Positions 27,673 to 37,793 of a stretch of DNA of 64,000 nt are shown piece by piece (position 1 is the stretch's first letter; each line of letters opens with the position of its first letter). A program made the position numbers and the translations under genes. Origin of the DNA: Niabella ginsenosidivorans (GTDB lineage: Bacteria; Bacteroidota; Bacteroidia; Chitinophagales; Chitinophagaceae); contig NZ_CP015772.1 in NCBI RefSeq assembly GCF_001654455.1, positions 1,612,001 through 1,676,000 on the forward strand. Reading direction: 5' to 3'. The notes below the pieces were generated by a model. It was not told where the DNA came from. It worked only from the letters and a program-made list of their open reading frames with translations, and did no database searches.

Positions 27673-28746
27673 ATGAGAAGAAAATGTATAGCTGCAATTA
27701 TTACACTGGCATTCACTATCGGATGTGGCAAATCCGGTGGAGATGCCGGTAACGGAGGTGATGGTGGCGGCACCCAGCCGGTTGTTAAGAAATTTACCAA
27801 CCCCATATTATCTTCAGGGCCCGATCCCTGGGTTACCCGGAAAGGGGACTACTATTACTATACGCAAACAACCGGCAATGGTATAAAATTATGGAAAACG
27901 CAATATGTAGATGATTTGCGGAACGCGGTTGCTGCAACAGTCTGGACACCTGCTGCGGGAACGGCATACGCTGCGGATGTGTGGGCCCCGGAACTGCATT
28001 ATCTTGATAATAAATGGTACCTGTATGTTACAGCCGCCACTGCGGGCAATAATGCTTCCCACCGCATATATGTATTAGAAAACAGCTCGGCAGACCCGTT
28101 AAATACCGGCTGGGTTTTTAAAGGTAAGGTAGCCGACCCTTCTGACAAATTTGCTATAGATGCTACAGTGTTTACCTATAAGAACAACAATTATATGGTG
28201 TGGAGCGGATGGCAGGGAGATGTGGATGGAGAGCAGGATTTGTTTATAGCAAAACTGTCCAACCCCTACACCATTGAGGGGAGCCGGGTGCTGATCTCAA
28301 AACCGACCTATGATTGGGAAAAGATATCTACAGGTGTTAATGTGCTGGTTAATGAAGGACCAGAGGTGGTACAAAACGCCAACGGGAATGTTTTTCTCAC
28401 CTATTCGGCTAATGGTTGCTGGAGCGATGATTATTGCCTGGGGATGCTTTCTTTAAAAGCAGATGGAGATCCGTTAAACCCTGCAGACTGGACAAAATCT
28501 CCCGTTCCTGTATTTACAAAAAATACAAGCGGTGGTGCTTTTGGCCCGGGCCATAACGGGTTTTTTAAATCGCCGGATGGAAAGGAGGACTGGATCATTT
28601 ATCATGCAAATTCCCTGGCCGGCCAGGGTTGTGGCGATACGCGCAACCCGCGCATCCAAAAATTTACCTGGAAGCAGGATGGAACTCCTGATTTTGGGAT
28701 GCCAGTGAAGATTAACGAGCCGGTTCAGAAACCATCCGGGGAATAA
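27673..28746 (+). CDS. GH43 family lipoprotein, probable alpha-L-arabinofuranosidase
   Basis: 357 residues with a lipobox at FTIGC (Cys18) followed by a Gly-rich linker, so anchored in a membrane, probably facing outward. The five-bladed GH43 propeller has the three expected acids: base Asp51 (SGPDPWV), pKa modulator Asp163 (KFAIDATVF) and acid Glu228 (VNEGPEV). DVWAPELHYLDNKWYLYVTA is the family's second-blade signature. GH43 members cleave arabinofuranose or xylose linkages; arabinose is favoured by the GH127 neighbour. It is a close paralogue of the protein at 42744-43802 (shared KVADPSDK, GHNGFFKSPDGKEDW and GQGCG stretches). Third gene of the first susC operon, 15 bp after susD. Confidence 0.9.
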   Translation: MRRKCIAAIITLAFTIGCGKSGGDAGNGGDGGGTQPVVKKFTNPILSSGPDPWVTRKGDYYYYTQTTGNGIKLWKTQYVDDLRNAVAATVWTPAAGTAYAADVWAPELHYLDNKWYLYVTAATAGNNASHRIYVLENSSADPLNTGWVFKGKVADPSDKFAIDATVFTYKNNNYMVWSGWQGDVDGEQDLFIAKLSNPYTIEGSRVLISKPTYDWEKISTGVNVLVNEGPEVVQNANGNVFLTYSANGCWSDDYCLGMLSLKADGDPLNPADWTKSPVPVFTKNTSGGAFGPGHNGFFKSPDGKEDWIIYHANSLAGQGCGDTRNPRIQKFTWKQDGTPDFGMPVKINEPVQKPSGE

Positions 28747-28875
28747 TTTTTTTTATATTGTTTTACACGGATTATCATATCTGCACCAACCTATAAAGTG
28801 CCGGGTTATCTGCTCATAACGCATAGCATGAGTTTTCATCTGGAACTACGGGAAGTATTCCCCTGCATTTTATAG

Positions 28876-29100
28876 TGCCGATGACAGATTACATGATATG
28901 TTGAAAACCAATCCTGTTTTAGTCATGCTGAATTCCCGCCCGGATGACAGCATCTTTGTATAGTATCGCTCAACAGGCCCTGAAACAAAAACAGATCCCG
29001 GAACAGGTTCGGGATAACATCTTCAGGGTAACCCGTAAGAAGGATTATCATTGCCTCATCCGAACTTTCGGATGATTTTATTTTTACAAATGGAAAACTT
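28876..29100 (-). repeat. Interspersed element, copy B
   Basis: 225 bp, inverted relative to copy A at 18031-18274 and without that copy's 19-bp insertion. The palindrome TCATCCGAACTTTCGGATGA lies near its right end. The minus strand contains a 60-codon frame with the phrase TGYPEDVIPNLFRDLFLFQG, which is repeat-derived rather than a gene. Confidence 0.8.
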
Positions 29101-29274
29101 GACATTACACCAGGGCGCAGTTGTTGTTCTTCTTTATGATCCCGTTTTATTTTTTAGAACTTTCATATAAAATTGTCTCCTGAAGTGTTTAAGCAGGTCT
29201 TGATATCAATTGGTATGAAACAGCTGTTCAGGCCAATGAGCTTACGGCAATTTTTTAGAAGCTCCGTTGCATAT

Positions 29275-29302
29275 TGAGACAAATTGATGAAAAATTGAGA
29301 CG
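29275..29302 (+). promoter_or_regulatory. TGAGACA direct-repeat operator, site 2
   Basis: TGAGACA at 29275 and TGAGACG at 29296 start 21 bp apart, with AATTGATGAAAAAT between them, nearly identical to site 1. It sits upstream of the second susC operon. Confidence 0.7.
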
Positions 29303-29498
29303 AATTGCACTGCTAAATCGTTTTTCCAGGTATATTTTAGCGAATGAACGAGCTGCCATCATTACGATTGTTTGACAGGTAATGCCCTGAACAGTTCTCG
29401 AACCGGTTTGGTACTTAATGTAAAAGCCCCGGGTGTATGCTGGTCTTAATAGATAACAGACGGCCCGTAGATATAAATGTTTAAACCAATTTGCCATT

Positions 29499-32400
29499 AT
29501 GATTATACGAACAATTCTTTTAGTCGTTTTTAGCTTCATGATACGGGGAGCCGTATTTGCCGCAGGTTATCCTGTATCTGCCGGCAAGGCCGTTAGCAAC
29601 GGAAGAGCTGTGCCCATTACGGGTAAGGTGGTGGATCTGAGCGGGAACCCTATGGCCGGTGCTTCTGTAAGTATTAAAGGTACGCCCATTGGTACGCTAA
29701 CAGGAACTGATGGAAGCTTTACGCTGAATACACCAAAGGACAGCGGTACGCTTGTTGTCTCTTATGCCGGCTATAAGACCCAGGAGGTGAAGTTTTCCGG
29801 GCAATCGACCCTGACCATTTCTATGGAACCGGAAGAGCACTCGGAAAATGAAGTAGTGGTGATCGGATACGGTACCAAAAAAAGACAGGATATTACATCA
29901 GCTATATCCACAGTCACTTCTAAAGACATTGACAAGGTACACGGTGGTTCTACCGTAAGCACAGCGCTGGCCGGGAAGATTCCCGGTGTCAGTTTCCGGC
30001 AGGCAGACGGAAGGCCCGGCTCCTCCGCAAATGTACAGATCCGGAATTTCGGTACTGCATTATATGTTATTGACGGCGTGCAGCAGGATGTAGGCTCTTT
30101 CAATAACCTGGCACCGGGAGATATTGAAAGCATCTCCGTTTTAAAGGATGCATCGGCTTCTATCTACGGGTTAAGAGCTGCAAACGGGGTAGTGGTGGTT
30201 ACCACAAAAAAAGGAAAGCTGGGTGAAAAGCCCACCATCAGCTTTAATGGGTTCTACGGCATCCAGAGCTGGACGCGCTTCCCTGAAGTGCTGACCAGCT
30301 CTTATGATTACATGCGTTACAAGGCGGAGGCTGAAGTGAATGCAACGGGAAGCACGTCCATTACGCAGGAGGAGCTGGATAAATATAAAGCAGGTACTGA
30401 GTATGGATATAAAAGCTTTGACTGGCGCGACTTTATCATAAAAAACAACTCCCCGCTCACTTCGGCCAGCCTGAGTGCCGAAGGCGGCAGCGAACGTATC
30501 ACTTACTATATTGCGGCAACACACCTGTACCAGAACTCTCCATTAGGAAGGGAATATAAATTCTCCAGGTCCAATATACAATCCAATATCAGCGCCAAGA
30601 TCGCAAACGGGCTTAAAGCCGGTATGACCATCAACGGACGTGATGAAATGACCCAGAACCCCGGTGTTCCCTATGTTGATGATTACTTTGTAGCAAGGAA
30701 GGCGCTGATGCGCAATACACCCCTGGAACGGCCTTATGCAAATGATAACCCCCAGTATATAAATGATATCAAGCATAATGAAACCAACTGGGCGTTCCTG
30801 AACTACAAAAATTCGGGCCTCTTCAAAAGGGACTGGCGCGTATTGCAGGCAAACCTGACGCTGGACTATCAGCCTGCGTTTGTCAAAGGGCTAACGCTGA
30901 GCGGTCTTTATTCGTATTATATAGCGGACGAGGTGCTCAATAACCAGGAGTATACCTATGATACCTATACGTACGATCCGCAGCAGGACACCTATACCCG
31001 TACAGGCGGCAGTACCAACCCCTGGCGCGAGCGGGAACAGGTAAAACAGATCAATATTACCACCAACATTAAATTGAATTATTCAAGGAGTTTTGGATTG
31101 CATACCATAGATGCCACATTGGTGAATGAAAGGATACAGAATAATTATACCCGGAACTGGCTACACGCGCTGCCCCCGTTCAATTCATTGTCACTAATCT
31201 ATATTGCCCAGACAGACGATTACCAGGATGCAGTGAAAAACCAGCCCCGTATTGGTTATATCGGAAGGCTGGCTTATGGATATGCAGATAAATACAATAT
31301 TGAACTTTCAGGGAGACGCGATGCCTCTTACTTATTTCCCCCGGATCACCGGGTGGGGTATTTCCCGTCTGTATCCGGTGCCTGGCGGATCACCAACGAA
31401 AAATTCATTCAAAACCTGTTGGGCGAAAAAACGGTTTTGAGCGAGCTGAAACTAAGGGCCTCTTACGGGGTGATGGGAGATGATGGCGGTAATGATAATC
31501 CGATTGTGGAGCCCTTTGCTTATTTAACGGGATACCGGTATAATGCCATTGGCTCTGTGCAGGGCGGGGTCTATATCCCCGGCCTGGTAGATAAAGGGAT
31601 CCCGGTTACGAATATCAGCTGGACAAAGAGTAAAATCCTGGATATCGGGATCGACTATAACTTTCTGAAGGGGAAATTCACAGGAGCAGTAGATTATTTT
31701 GACCGGAGAAGGACCGGTATCCTGGATTCAAGAAGGGATGTGGTGGTGCCGGCAGAGCTGGGCTATAACCTGCCGCAGGAAAACCTGAACAGTGACCAGC
31801 AACGCGGGGTGGACGGATCCATTTTTTATAACGGAAAAATTGGAAGGGATTTTACACTTACCGTAGGCGCCAATGGTATGTACTCCAGGGCTAAGATGCT
31901 GGATATTTATAAACCCAATGTTCAAAACGCGTTGGACGCATACAGAAATCTTGGAATTGACAGGTATAAAAGCATTACCTGGGGTTATGAAGCTATAGGG
32001 CAATTCCAGTCACAGGATGAGATCAATAATTATCCCGTGGATATTGATGGCAGGGGAAACAAAACCATGTTGCCAGGCGATATCATTTATAAAGACTTTA
32101 ACGGCGATGGTAAGATTGATGGTAATGACCTGCGGCCGATCGGTTATGGCAACGGAGGCGGCGTACAGCCTATTGTAAATTATGGTCTTTCCATTAACCT
32201 GTCTTATAAACAACTCGACTTTACGGCCGATTTTTCAGGTGCAGCCGGCTATACGTGGATACAAAGTAATGAGTCATTGATCCCGTTCTTTGAAGAGGGA
32301 AACCTGAATACCATCTTTTTAGACCGATGGCACCATCAGGATCCACTGGATCCCAATTCTCCCTGGGTACCAGGCAAATATCCGGCATTGCGGTTTAATC

Positions 32401-32681
32401 CTAACGGCGGCGACAACCCCAATTACCGGTACATCTCTACTTTCTATACACATAATATCAAATATTTACGTGCCAGAACCATTGAACTGGGCTATTCATT
32501 ACCAGCGCCCTGGGTGAAAAAGATAAAAGCGACCCGGGCCAGGGTTTATGTAAATGCATATAACCTGTTCTCCATTGATAATATGAAACAGTTTGGACTT
32601 GACCCTGAAATAGATGATAATACCGGTTTGCAGATTCCCCAGAGCCGGGTATTCAATATTGGCGTAAACCTGACTTTTTAA
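29499..32681 (+). CDS. SusC/RagA-type TonB-dependent outer-membrane transporter
   Basis: 1060 residues and intact. The signal peptide (about 1-22) precedes a carboxypeptidase-like domain (ITGKVVDLSGNPMAGASVSI), the junction VVVIGYGTKKRQDITSAIS, and a plug domain with LSISVLKDAS-like segment (ESISVLKDASASIYGLRAAN). The 22-strand barrel ends in SRVFNIGVNLTF, the C-terminal aromatic signal. DFNGDGKIDGNDLRPIGYGN-like text (KDFNGDGKIDGNDLRPIGYG) is the usual loop of this group. With the following SusD it imports oligosaccharides across the outer membrane using TonB energy. It differs considerably from the first SusC, so the two probably prefer different glycan fragments. Confidence 0.96.
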   Translation: MIIRTILLVVFSFMIRGAVFAAGYPVSAGKAVSNGRAVPITGKVVDLSGNPMAGASVSIKGTPIGTLTGTDGSFTLNTPKDSGTLVVSYAGYKTQEVKFSGQSTLTISMEPEEHSENEVVVIGYGTKKRQDITSAISTVTSKDIDKVHGGSTVSTALAGKIPGVSFRQADGRPGSSANVQIRNFGTALYVIDGVQQDVGSFNNLAPGDIESISVLKDASASIYGLRAANGVVVVTTKKGKLGEKPTISFNGFYGIQSWTRFPEVLTSSYDYMRYKAEAEVNATGSTSITQEELDKYKAGTEYGYKSFDWRDFIIKNNSPLTSASLSAEGGSERITYYIAATHLYQNSPLGREYKFSRSNIQSNISAKIANGLKAGMTINGRDEMTQNPGVPYVDDYFVARKALMRNTPLERPYANDNPQYINDIKHNETNWAFLNYKNSGLFKRDWRVLQANLTLDYQPAFVKGLTLSGLYSYYIADEVLNNQEYTYDTYTYDPQQDTYTRTGGSTNPWREREQVKQINITTNIKLNYSRSFGLHTIDATLVNERIQNNYTRNWLHALPPFNSLSLIYIAQTDDYQDAVKNQPRIGYIGRLAYGYADKYNIELSGRRDASYLFPPDHRVGYFPSVSGAWRITNEKFIQNLLGEKTVLSELKLRASYGVMGDDGGNDNPIVEPFAYLTGYRYNAIGSVQGGVYIPGLVDKGIPVTNISWTKSKILDIGIDYNFLKGKFTGAVDYFDRRRTGILDSRRDVVVPAELGYNLPQENLNSDQQRGVDGSIFYNGKIGRDFTLTVGANGMYSRAKMLDIYKPNVQNALDAYRNLGIDRYKSITWGYEAIGQFQSQDEINNYPVDIDGRGNKTMLPGDIIYKDFNGDGKIDGNDLRPIGYGNGGGVQPIVNYGLSINLSYKQLDFTADFSGAAGYTWIQSNESLIPFFEEGNLNTIFLDRWHHQDPLDPNSPWVPGKYPALRFNPNGGDNPNYRYISTFYTHNIKYLRARTIELGYSLPAPWVKKIKATRARVYVNAYNLFSIDNMKQFGLDPEIDDNTGLQIPQSRVFNIGVNLTF

Positions 32682-32702
32682 TCGCAGTAATCTATTTATC
32701 CA

Positions 32703-34622
32703 ATGAACAAAATAATAATATCTTTTGTCTTTCTGATCCTTTGTATGAGTTCCTGTAAAAAGGATAGTGCTTTTCTGGATGTGAAACCCCCGGACATTAT
32801 TGATAACGATGAAATATACCAGGATCCCGTGGCCATCAACAGCGTGCTTTCCAATTTATACCGGAGAATATATGACCAGATCGATCTGAACGGAGGGGGT
32901 GATCTGGATGACTGGCGGAACTTTGTAGGTTTTGGAGAAAGCTTTCCTTCTGATGGCGATTACGGGACTGTGCAGAACAGGGAGTGGGATTACGGCTCCT
33001 GGTCTATCTGGGATTATTCCTACATCCGTGAGCTGAATTTGTTCCTGAAGCGGTTAGGCGAAAGTACTTCCATCAAGGTATCAGAAGATCAAAAAAAAGA
33101 GTTCCTGGCAGAAGGCCGGTTTTTAAGAGCCAGCTATTACTTTGAAATGGTAAAAAGAATGGGTGGTGTTCCTTTAATCCTGGAACCACTGGACTTTGAG
33201 CAGGGAGATGATGTAACACAGGTGCAGTTTCCCCGGGCAAAAGAATACGAGATCTATGATTTTGTTATAAATGAGGCGGAGGAAATTAAAAAGGATCTGC
33301 CCATAGATAGAGATGGAACTTTAAAAGACAGGGCCACACAGGGTGCTGTGCTGGCCATGGAATGCCGCGCAGCCCTGTATGCAGCTTCCATTGCCAAATA
33401 TGGGGCCAAAACGCCCCAGGTATCCTTATCAGGAGGAGAAGTGGGGATTCCCGCCAGCAAGGCGGAAGCCTACTATCAAAAAGCGTTGAATGCAGCCGAT
33501 TCTATTATTGCAGGCAATGCAGGGCCCTACTCGCTTTATATGAAACAACCTTCAGATCTGTCCAATAATTTTGCCAGTCTTTTTACCGATAAATCGGGAA
33601 ACCCTGAAATGATCTTTATAAAAGATTACCAGCTCAAAGCCTATACGCACGGGTTCACGGTACAAAACCAACCCCGGTTCGGATCAGATGAAGAAGGGGA
33701 TGCAGGCCGCATTAACCCGTCTCTGAACCTGGTGCAGTCTTTTGAAAAACTCGATAATACATTCGCCCCGATACCCATAACAGATGGGGCCGGGAACCGC
33801 ATCCGGTATGATGACCCTCTGGATGCTTTCGCCGGAAGGGATGCAAGGCTGGCAGGTACCATACTATTGCCGGGTGCTACCTTTAAACAAAAAGATGATA
33901 TCTGGAATGGGGTACTTCTTCCGGATGGCAGTACGCTTAGCGGGGATGTAAGAGGCGCCACCAGGGATTATGGGAGTTTTAAGAATTTACAGGTGGTGGG
34001 GCAGGATGGTCCTGTAAATGGCCAGGTATTTACAGCACAGACCGGTTTTTACATCCGTAAGTTTCTTGACCCCAAAAAATTGTCAGGCGGCAGGGGTACA
34101 CGCAGTGATATTCCCCTGCCACGTTACCGTTATGCGGAAGTATTATTAAACGCTGCAGAAGCTGCGTTTGAATTACAGAAAACAGATGTGGCAGCACAAT
34201 ATCTGAATGAGGTACGCCGCAGAGCCGGTTTTAAAACAGACCTGACACCTGCACAGATCACCTTTGACAGGATCGTGCATGAACGCAGGGTAGAACTGGC
34301 TTTTGAAGGCCACTATCTTTTTGATATGAAACGCTGGCGGCTGGCAACCAGTGTCTGGAACGGGCAGGCCATGAGCCCGGGCGATCTTTTGAATAATATT
34401 GGTTCGGCCACCAAACCCAATACACAGCCTTATGGTTTGTGGGCTTCTAAGGTCTATGACCCCGCTCAGCCGGATCCCGCAAAATGGAAATGGGTATACA
34501 AAATTGTTTTACCGTCAAAGGTTACAGCAGCATTAAGTTTCCGTTTGGGCAATTATTATTCCCGGATCGGCAACGACATCATAGGCAAGAACCCCAAACT
34601 GGTACAGCAACCCAATCAGTAA
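32703..34622 (+). CDS. SusD/RagB-type surface glycan-binding lipoprotein
   Basis: 639 residues, at the long end for SusD proteins. The lipobox MSSCKKD gives a lipidated Cys near residue 18. SusD features include FLAEGRFLRASYYFEMVKRM, GAVLAMECRAALYAASIAKY, then RYRYAEVLLNAAEAAFELQK, YLNEVRRRAGF and IVHERRVELAFEGHYLFDMK. It starts 21 bp after the intact susC and pairs with it at the cell surface. Confidence 0.95.
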   Translation: MNKIIISFVFLILCMSSCKKDSAFLDVKPPDIIDNDEIYQDPVAINSVLSNLYRRIYDQIDLNGGGDLDDWRNFVGFGESFPSDGDYGTVQNREWDYGSWSIWDYSYIRELNLFLKRLGESTSIKVSEDQKKEFLAEGRFLRASYYFEMVKRMGGVPLILEPLDFEQGDDVTQVQFPRAKEYEIYDFVINEAEEIKKDLPIDRDGTLKDRATQGAVLAMECRAALYAASIAKYGAKTPQVSLSGGEVGIPASKAEAYYQKALNAADSIIAGNAGPYSLYMKQPSDLSNNFASLFTDKSGNPEMIFIKDYQLKAYTHGFTVQNQPRFGSDEEGDAGRINPSLNLVQSFEKLDNTFAPIPITDGAGNRIRYDDPLDAFAGRDARLAGTILLPGATFKQKDDIWNGVLLPDGSTLSGDVRGATRDYGSFKNLQVVGQDGPVNGQVFTAQTGFYIRKFLDPKKLSGGRGTRSDIPLPRYRYAEVLLNAAEAAFELQKTDVAAQYLNEVRRRAGFKTDLTPAQITFDRIVHERRVELAFEGHYLFDMKRWRLATSVWNGQAMSPGDLLNNIGSATKPNTQPYGLWASKVYDPAQPDPAKWKWVYKIVLPSKVTAALSFRLGNYYSRIGNDIIGKNPKLVQQPNQ

Positions 34623-34663
34623 GTGGTTGCTGCAAAAATTATAAAAAAGAAAAACAGGTATTC

Positions 34664-35368
34664 ATGAAGAAATTAATAGTTTACTTAGCAGCCTGCAGCT
34701 TGTTTATATGCGTGCTTATTTCCTGTAAAAAGGATAATTATGATCCTCCAAAGATTCAGCTGACCGGGCAGTTACTTTATAATGGTGATTCTGTATATGT
34801 GGAATACGGTCAGGTATCTTTTCAGCTGCACCAGCATGGATATAGCACACCCGCTCCCATTGAAGAGACCTTTAATCAGAACGGTACTTTATCGATGTTA
34901 CTGTTCCCCGGCGATTACAAGCTGGTGATCCCGGACGGGCAGGGGCCTTTCTTATGGAAACACACAGCAGCCGGTACCCCCGATACGCTGGATGTGGATC
35001 TTACACAAAATACCAGCATAGAAATACCCGTAACTCCTTATTATATGATAAGAAATCTCCAGATAACCAATAACGGCAGCTCTGTGACGGCTCATTTTGC
35101 GCTGGAAAAGATCATTACAGGTGAAAATGCAAGAGATGTGGATGCGGTGGCCTTGTATATTAATAAAACACAGTTTGTATCACAGACCGATGATGGTAAA
35201 ATAGCCGGAGCATCTGAAACCGCCATTGCTGATCCTGGTAATATTGCGCTGTCAGTAGCTATTCCTTCCATCACTCCTGCGCAGAATTATGTTTTTGCAA
35301 GAGTGGGCGTAAAGATCAGCGGTGTTGAGGATATGCTGTATTCAAAGGTTGTGAAAATTAATTTTTAA
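34664..35368 (+). CDS. DUF3823-type surface lipoprotein, probable SusE/F-like glycan binder
   Basis: 234 residues from ATG at 34664. An open extension to 34484 lies inside the susD gene and is not used, because only the chosen start gives a lipoprotein signal (MKKLIVYLAACSLFICVLIS then C). An N-terminal beta domain (IQLTGQLLYNGDSVYVEYGQ, FPGDYKLVIPDGQGPF) matches the DUF3823 pattern, followed by a second beta domain. Proteins of this kind sit third in susC-susD operons and are thought to hold glycan at the surface. Function is inferred from position and fold only. Confidence 0.8.
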   Translation: MKKLIVYLAACSLFICVLISCKKDNYDPPKIQLTGQLLYNGDSVYVEYGQVSFQLHQHGYSTPAPIEETFNQNGTLSMLLFPGDYKLVIPDGQGPFLWKHTAAGTPDTLDVDLTQNTSIEIPVTPYYMIRNLQITNNGSSVTAHFALEKIITGENARDVDAVALYINKTQFVSQTDDGKIAGASETAIADPGNIALSVAIPSITPAQNYVFARVGVKISGVEDMLYSKVVKINF

Positions 35369-35572
35369 ATTCAGGTGTTTTGGTAAAAATTGTTTTGGAA
35401 AAAGTTTACTTTACACATTCCCGTGTAAAACGTATACACAGCACATCTGCCCTTTTGAAAAAACTGGTCTTCGATGGCCGGGCTGGTTTTATAAAAAATG
35501 GAACGCCGGAAGCAAAAAGAGAAGGGCTGTTTGACCGCTGGCTTTCGTAATTTTATCCTACTTAATGAGTAT

Positions 35573-37645
35573 ATGACCGGTATTAAAAATAGTATAGTAG
35601 TAATAATGCTGTTGCTGGCGCCGGCAACCGGCTTTGGGCAAAATAAGCTGGTAGCCGGCAGCAACGAAGTTGTGACCAATGTGGACCGGCCGGATAATAC
35701 GATGACCAACAGGTATTATGCAGGCAATAGAAAACCATTGCAGCCGTTATATCTTGTAAAACTGCCGGTAGGAGCCATCCAGCCAAAGGGCTGGCTGCTC
35801 AAGTACCTTGAACTGCAACGGGATGGTCTTACGGGCCATTTGGGAGAAATAAGCGCATGGCTGACCAAAAAGGATAATGCATGGCTAAGCCCGGATGGCA
35901 AGGGGGATCATGGCTGGGAAGAAGTGCCCTATTGGTTAAAAGGATATGCAAATCTTGGTTATATACTGAACGATAAAAAAATAATCACCGAAGCCTCAAC
36001 CTGGATCAATGCTGTTTTATCCGGCCAGCGGAAGGATGGTTATTTTGGCCCGTTGATCCTTAAGAACGGCAAGCCGGATCTTTGGGGAAACATGATCATG
36101 CTTTGGTGCCTGCAATCTTATTATGAGTATAGTAATGATCAAAAGGTATTGCCTTTTATGGAAAACTATTTCCGCTGGGAATATAACCTTCCTGACAGCC
36201 TGTTTTTGAAAGATTACTGGGAGAACAGCCGGGGAGGCGATAATCTTTTAAGTGTTTACTGGTTGTACAACCATACAAGGGATAACGAATGGCTGCTGGA
36301 TCTTGCAAAGAAAATTGATCGTAATACGGCCAACTGGCGCCAGGAAAACAATCTTCCCAACTGGCATAATGTAAATATTGCGCAATCGTTCCGGGAACCT
36401 GCTACCTATTTTTTACAGAGCGGCAGCAGGGCCGACCTGATGGCTACCTACCGGGATTTTCATATCATCAGGGACCGGTTCGGGAATGTTCCGGGTGGTA
36501 TGTTTGGAGCCGATGAAAATGCAAGGGCCGGTTATACAGACCCCCGGCAGGGTGTGGAAACCTGCGGAATGGTAGAGCAAATGGCCTCTGATGAGATCCT
36601 GATGGGCATTACAGGCGATCCCTTCTGGGCCGATAACGCTGAGGATGTCGCCTTCAATACTTACCCCGCGGCCGTAATGCCCGATTTTAAAGCCTTGAGG
36701 TATATCACCAGTCCCAATATGTCCGTTAGTGACAGCAGGAATCATCATCCCGGTATTGACAATAGCGGCCCGTTCCTGATGATGAACCCCTTCAGCTCAA
36801 GGTGCTGCCAGCACAACCATGCCCAGGGCTGGCCTTATTATACCGAACATGTATTTATGGCGACACCCGATAACGGGTTGGCGGCATTGCTGTATAGTGA
36901 AGCGGTTGTAAAAGCAAAAGTGGGCTCAGGACAGGAAGTGCGTATTGAAAGCAAAGGGCATTATCCATTTGACGAAACAACAACGTTCCTGTTTGATACA
37001 AAAGATAAAGTGACATTCCCTTTTTATCTCCGTATTCCCCAATGGTGCAGCCATGCGCAACTGAAAATAAACGGAACGGCTGTGCAGCAGAACTTTAACC
37101 CCGGCTCTTATATAAAAATTCAAAGAAGCTGGAGTAAGGACGATAAAATAACGTTGACCCTGCCGATGGAAATAAAAGTTCGTGAGTGGGCAAAAAATAA
37201 GAACAGCATCAGCATAGACCGCGGGCCCTTGACCTATTCCTTAAAAATAAAGGAGCAATATATAAAAGCTGATAGTAAGGCATCCGCTATTGGCGATTCC
37301 AAATGGCAGGAATCGGCAGATCCTGAAAAATGGCCGTCTTATGAAATAAGGCCTGCATCTGCCTGGAATTATGGGTTGGTATATGATAAGAAGGAAGGAA
37401 CTGCACTCTTTAAGGTAATAAAAAAGGAATGGCCCGGAGATGACTTTCCCTTTACCCCGGAAAATGCACCGGTGGTCCTGAGTGCCCGGGCCCGGGAGAT
37501 TCCCGGATGGAAAATAGACAAATATGGCCTTACCGGTGTGCTGCCTCAAAGCCCGGTAAAAGTAGCCACTAAAGAAGAATCCGTTCAATTAATACCCATG
37601 GGGGCAGCCCGCCTGCGTATTGCAGCCTTCCCCGTGGTCAACTGA
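35573..37645 (+). CDS. GH127-type beta-L-arabinofuranosidase, exported
   Basis: 690 residues from ATG at 35573, which exposes the signal peptide (IVVIMLLLAPATGFGQ). The (alpha/alpha)6 barrel of the former DUF1680 family follows. The zinc-cysteine site is complete: Glu329 and Cys331 in VETCGMVEQ and Cys411-Cys412 in SSRCCQHNHAQG, the same spacing as the characterised Bifidobacterium enzyme HypBA1 (Glu338, Cys340, Cys417, Cys418). In that family a cysteine is the nucleophile and the bond cut is a beta-L-arabinofuranoside. C-terminal beta domains follow (FYLRIPQWCSHAQLKINGTA). GH146 or a related split-off family cannot be excluded. It points to a glycan containing beta-linked arabinofuranose. 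Confidence 0.9.
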   Translation: MTGIKNSIVVIMLLLAPATGFGQNKLVAGSNEVVTNVDRPDNTMTNRYYAGNRKPLQPLYLVKLPVGAIQPKGWLLKYLELQRDGLTGHLGEISAWLTKKDNAWLSPDGKGDHGWEEVPYWLKGYANLGYILNDKKIITEASTWINAVLSGQRKDGYFGPLILKNGKPDLWGNMIMLWCLQSYYEYSNDQKVLPFMENYFRWEYNLPDSLFLKDYWENSRGGDNLLSVYWLYNHTRDNEWLLDLAKKIDRNTANWRQENNLPNWHNVNIAQSFREPATYFLQSGSRADLMATYRDFHIIRDRFGNVPGGMFGADENARAGYTDPRQGVETCGMVEQMASDEILMGITGDPFWADNAEDVAFNTYPAAVMPDFKALRYITSPNMSVSDSRNHHPGIDNSGPFLMMNPFSSRCCQHNHAQGWPYYTEHVFMATPDNGLAALLYSEAVVKAKVGSGQEVRIESKGHYPFDETTTFLFDTKDKVTFPFYLRIPQWCSHAQLKINGTAVQQNFNPGSYIKIQRSWSKDDKITLTLPMEIKVREWAKNKNSISIDRGPLTYSLKIKEQYIKADSKASAIGDSKWQESADPEKWPSYEIRPASAWNYGLVYDKKEGTALFKVIKKEWPGDDFPFTPENAPVVLSARAREIPGWKIDKYGLTGVLPQSPVKVATKEESVQLIPMGAARLRIAAFPVVN

Positions 37646-37793
37646 TAAATGATAATGCTGAAAATAAAAGACCTGTTTATAACTCCTTCGAATCCAGCCT
37701 ATGCGGAATGTTAAAGGCTACGATGATCTGCGTTCCGGAATCGCGGGAAAATAAATACTGGTTTATTCACAGAATACTGAATTGATTATTATA

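Larger units (their letters stand above)
28747..29498. other. Intergenic region with inverted repeat element and operator
   Basis: 752 bp between the first GH43 gene and the second susC. It holds copy B of the interspersed element (28876-29100) and, 197 bp before the susC start, the TGAGACA direct repeat (29275-29302). The remaining sequence, including 29101-29270, shows no gene. The element separates the two susC operons, and the second set has its own promoter region. Confidence 0.65.

Noticed and set aside
28923-29105. 60-codon frame containing GYPEDVIPNLFRDLF
   Set aside because: It lies within an interspersed repeat whose other copy has a damaged frame; such phrases are spurious repeat translations.
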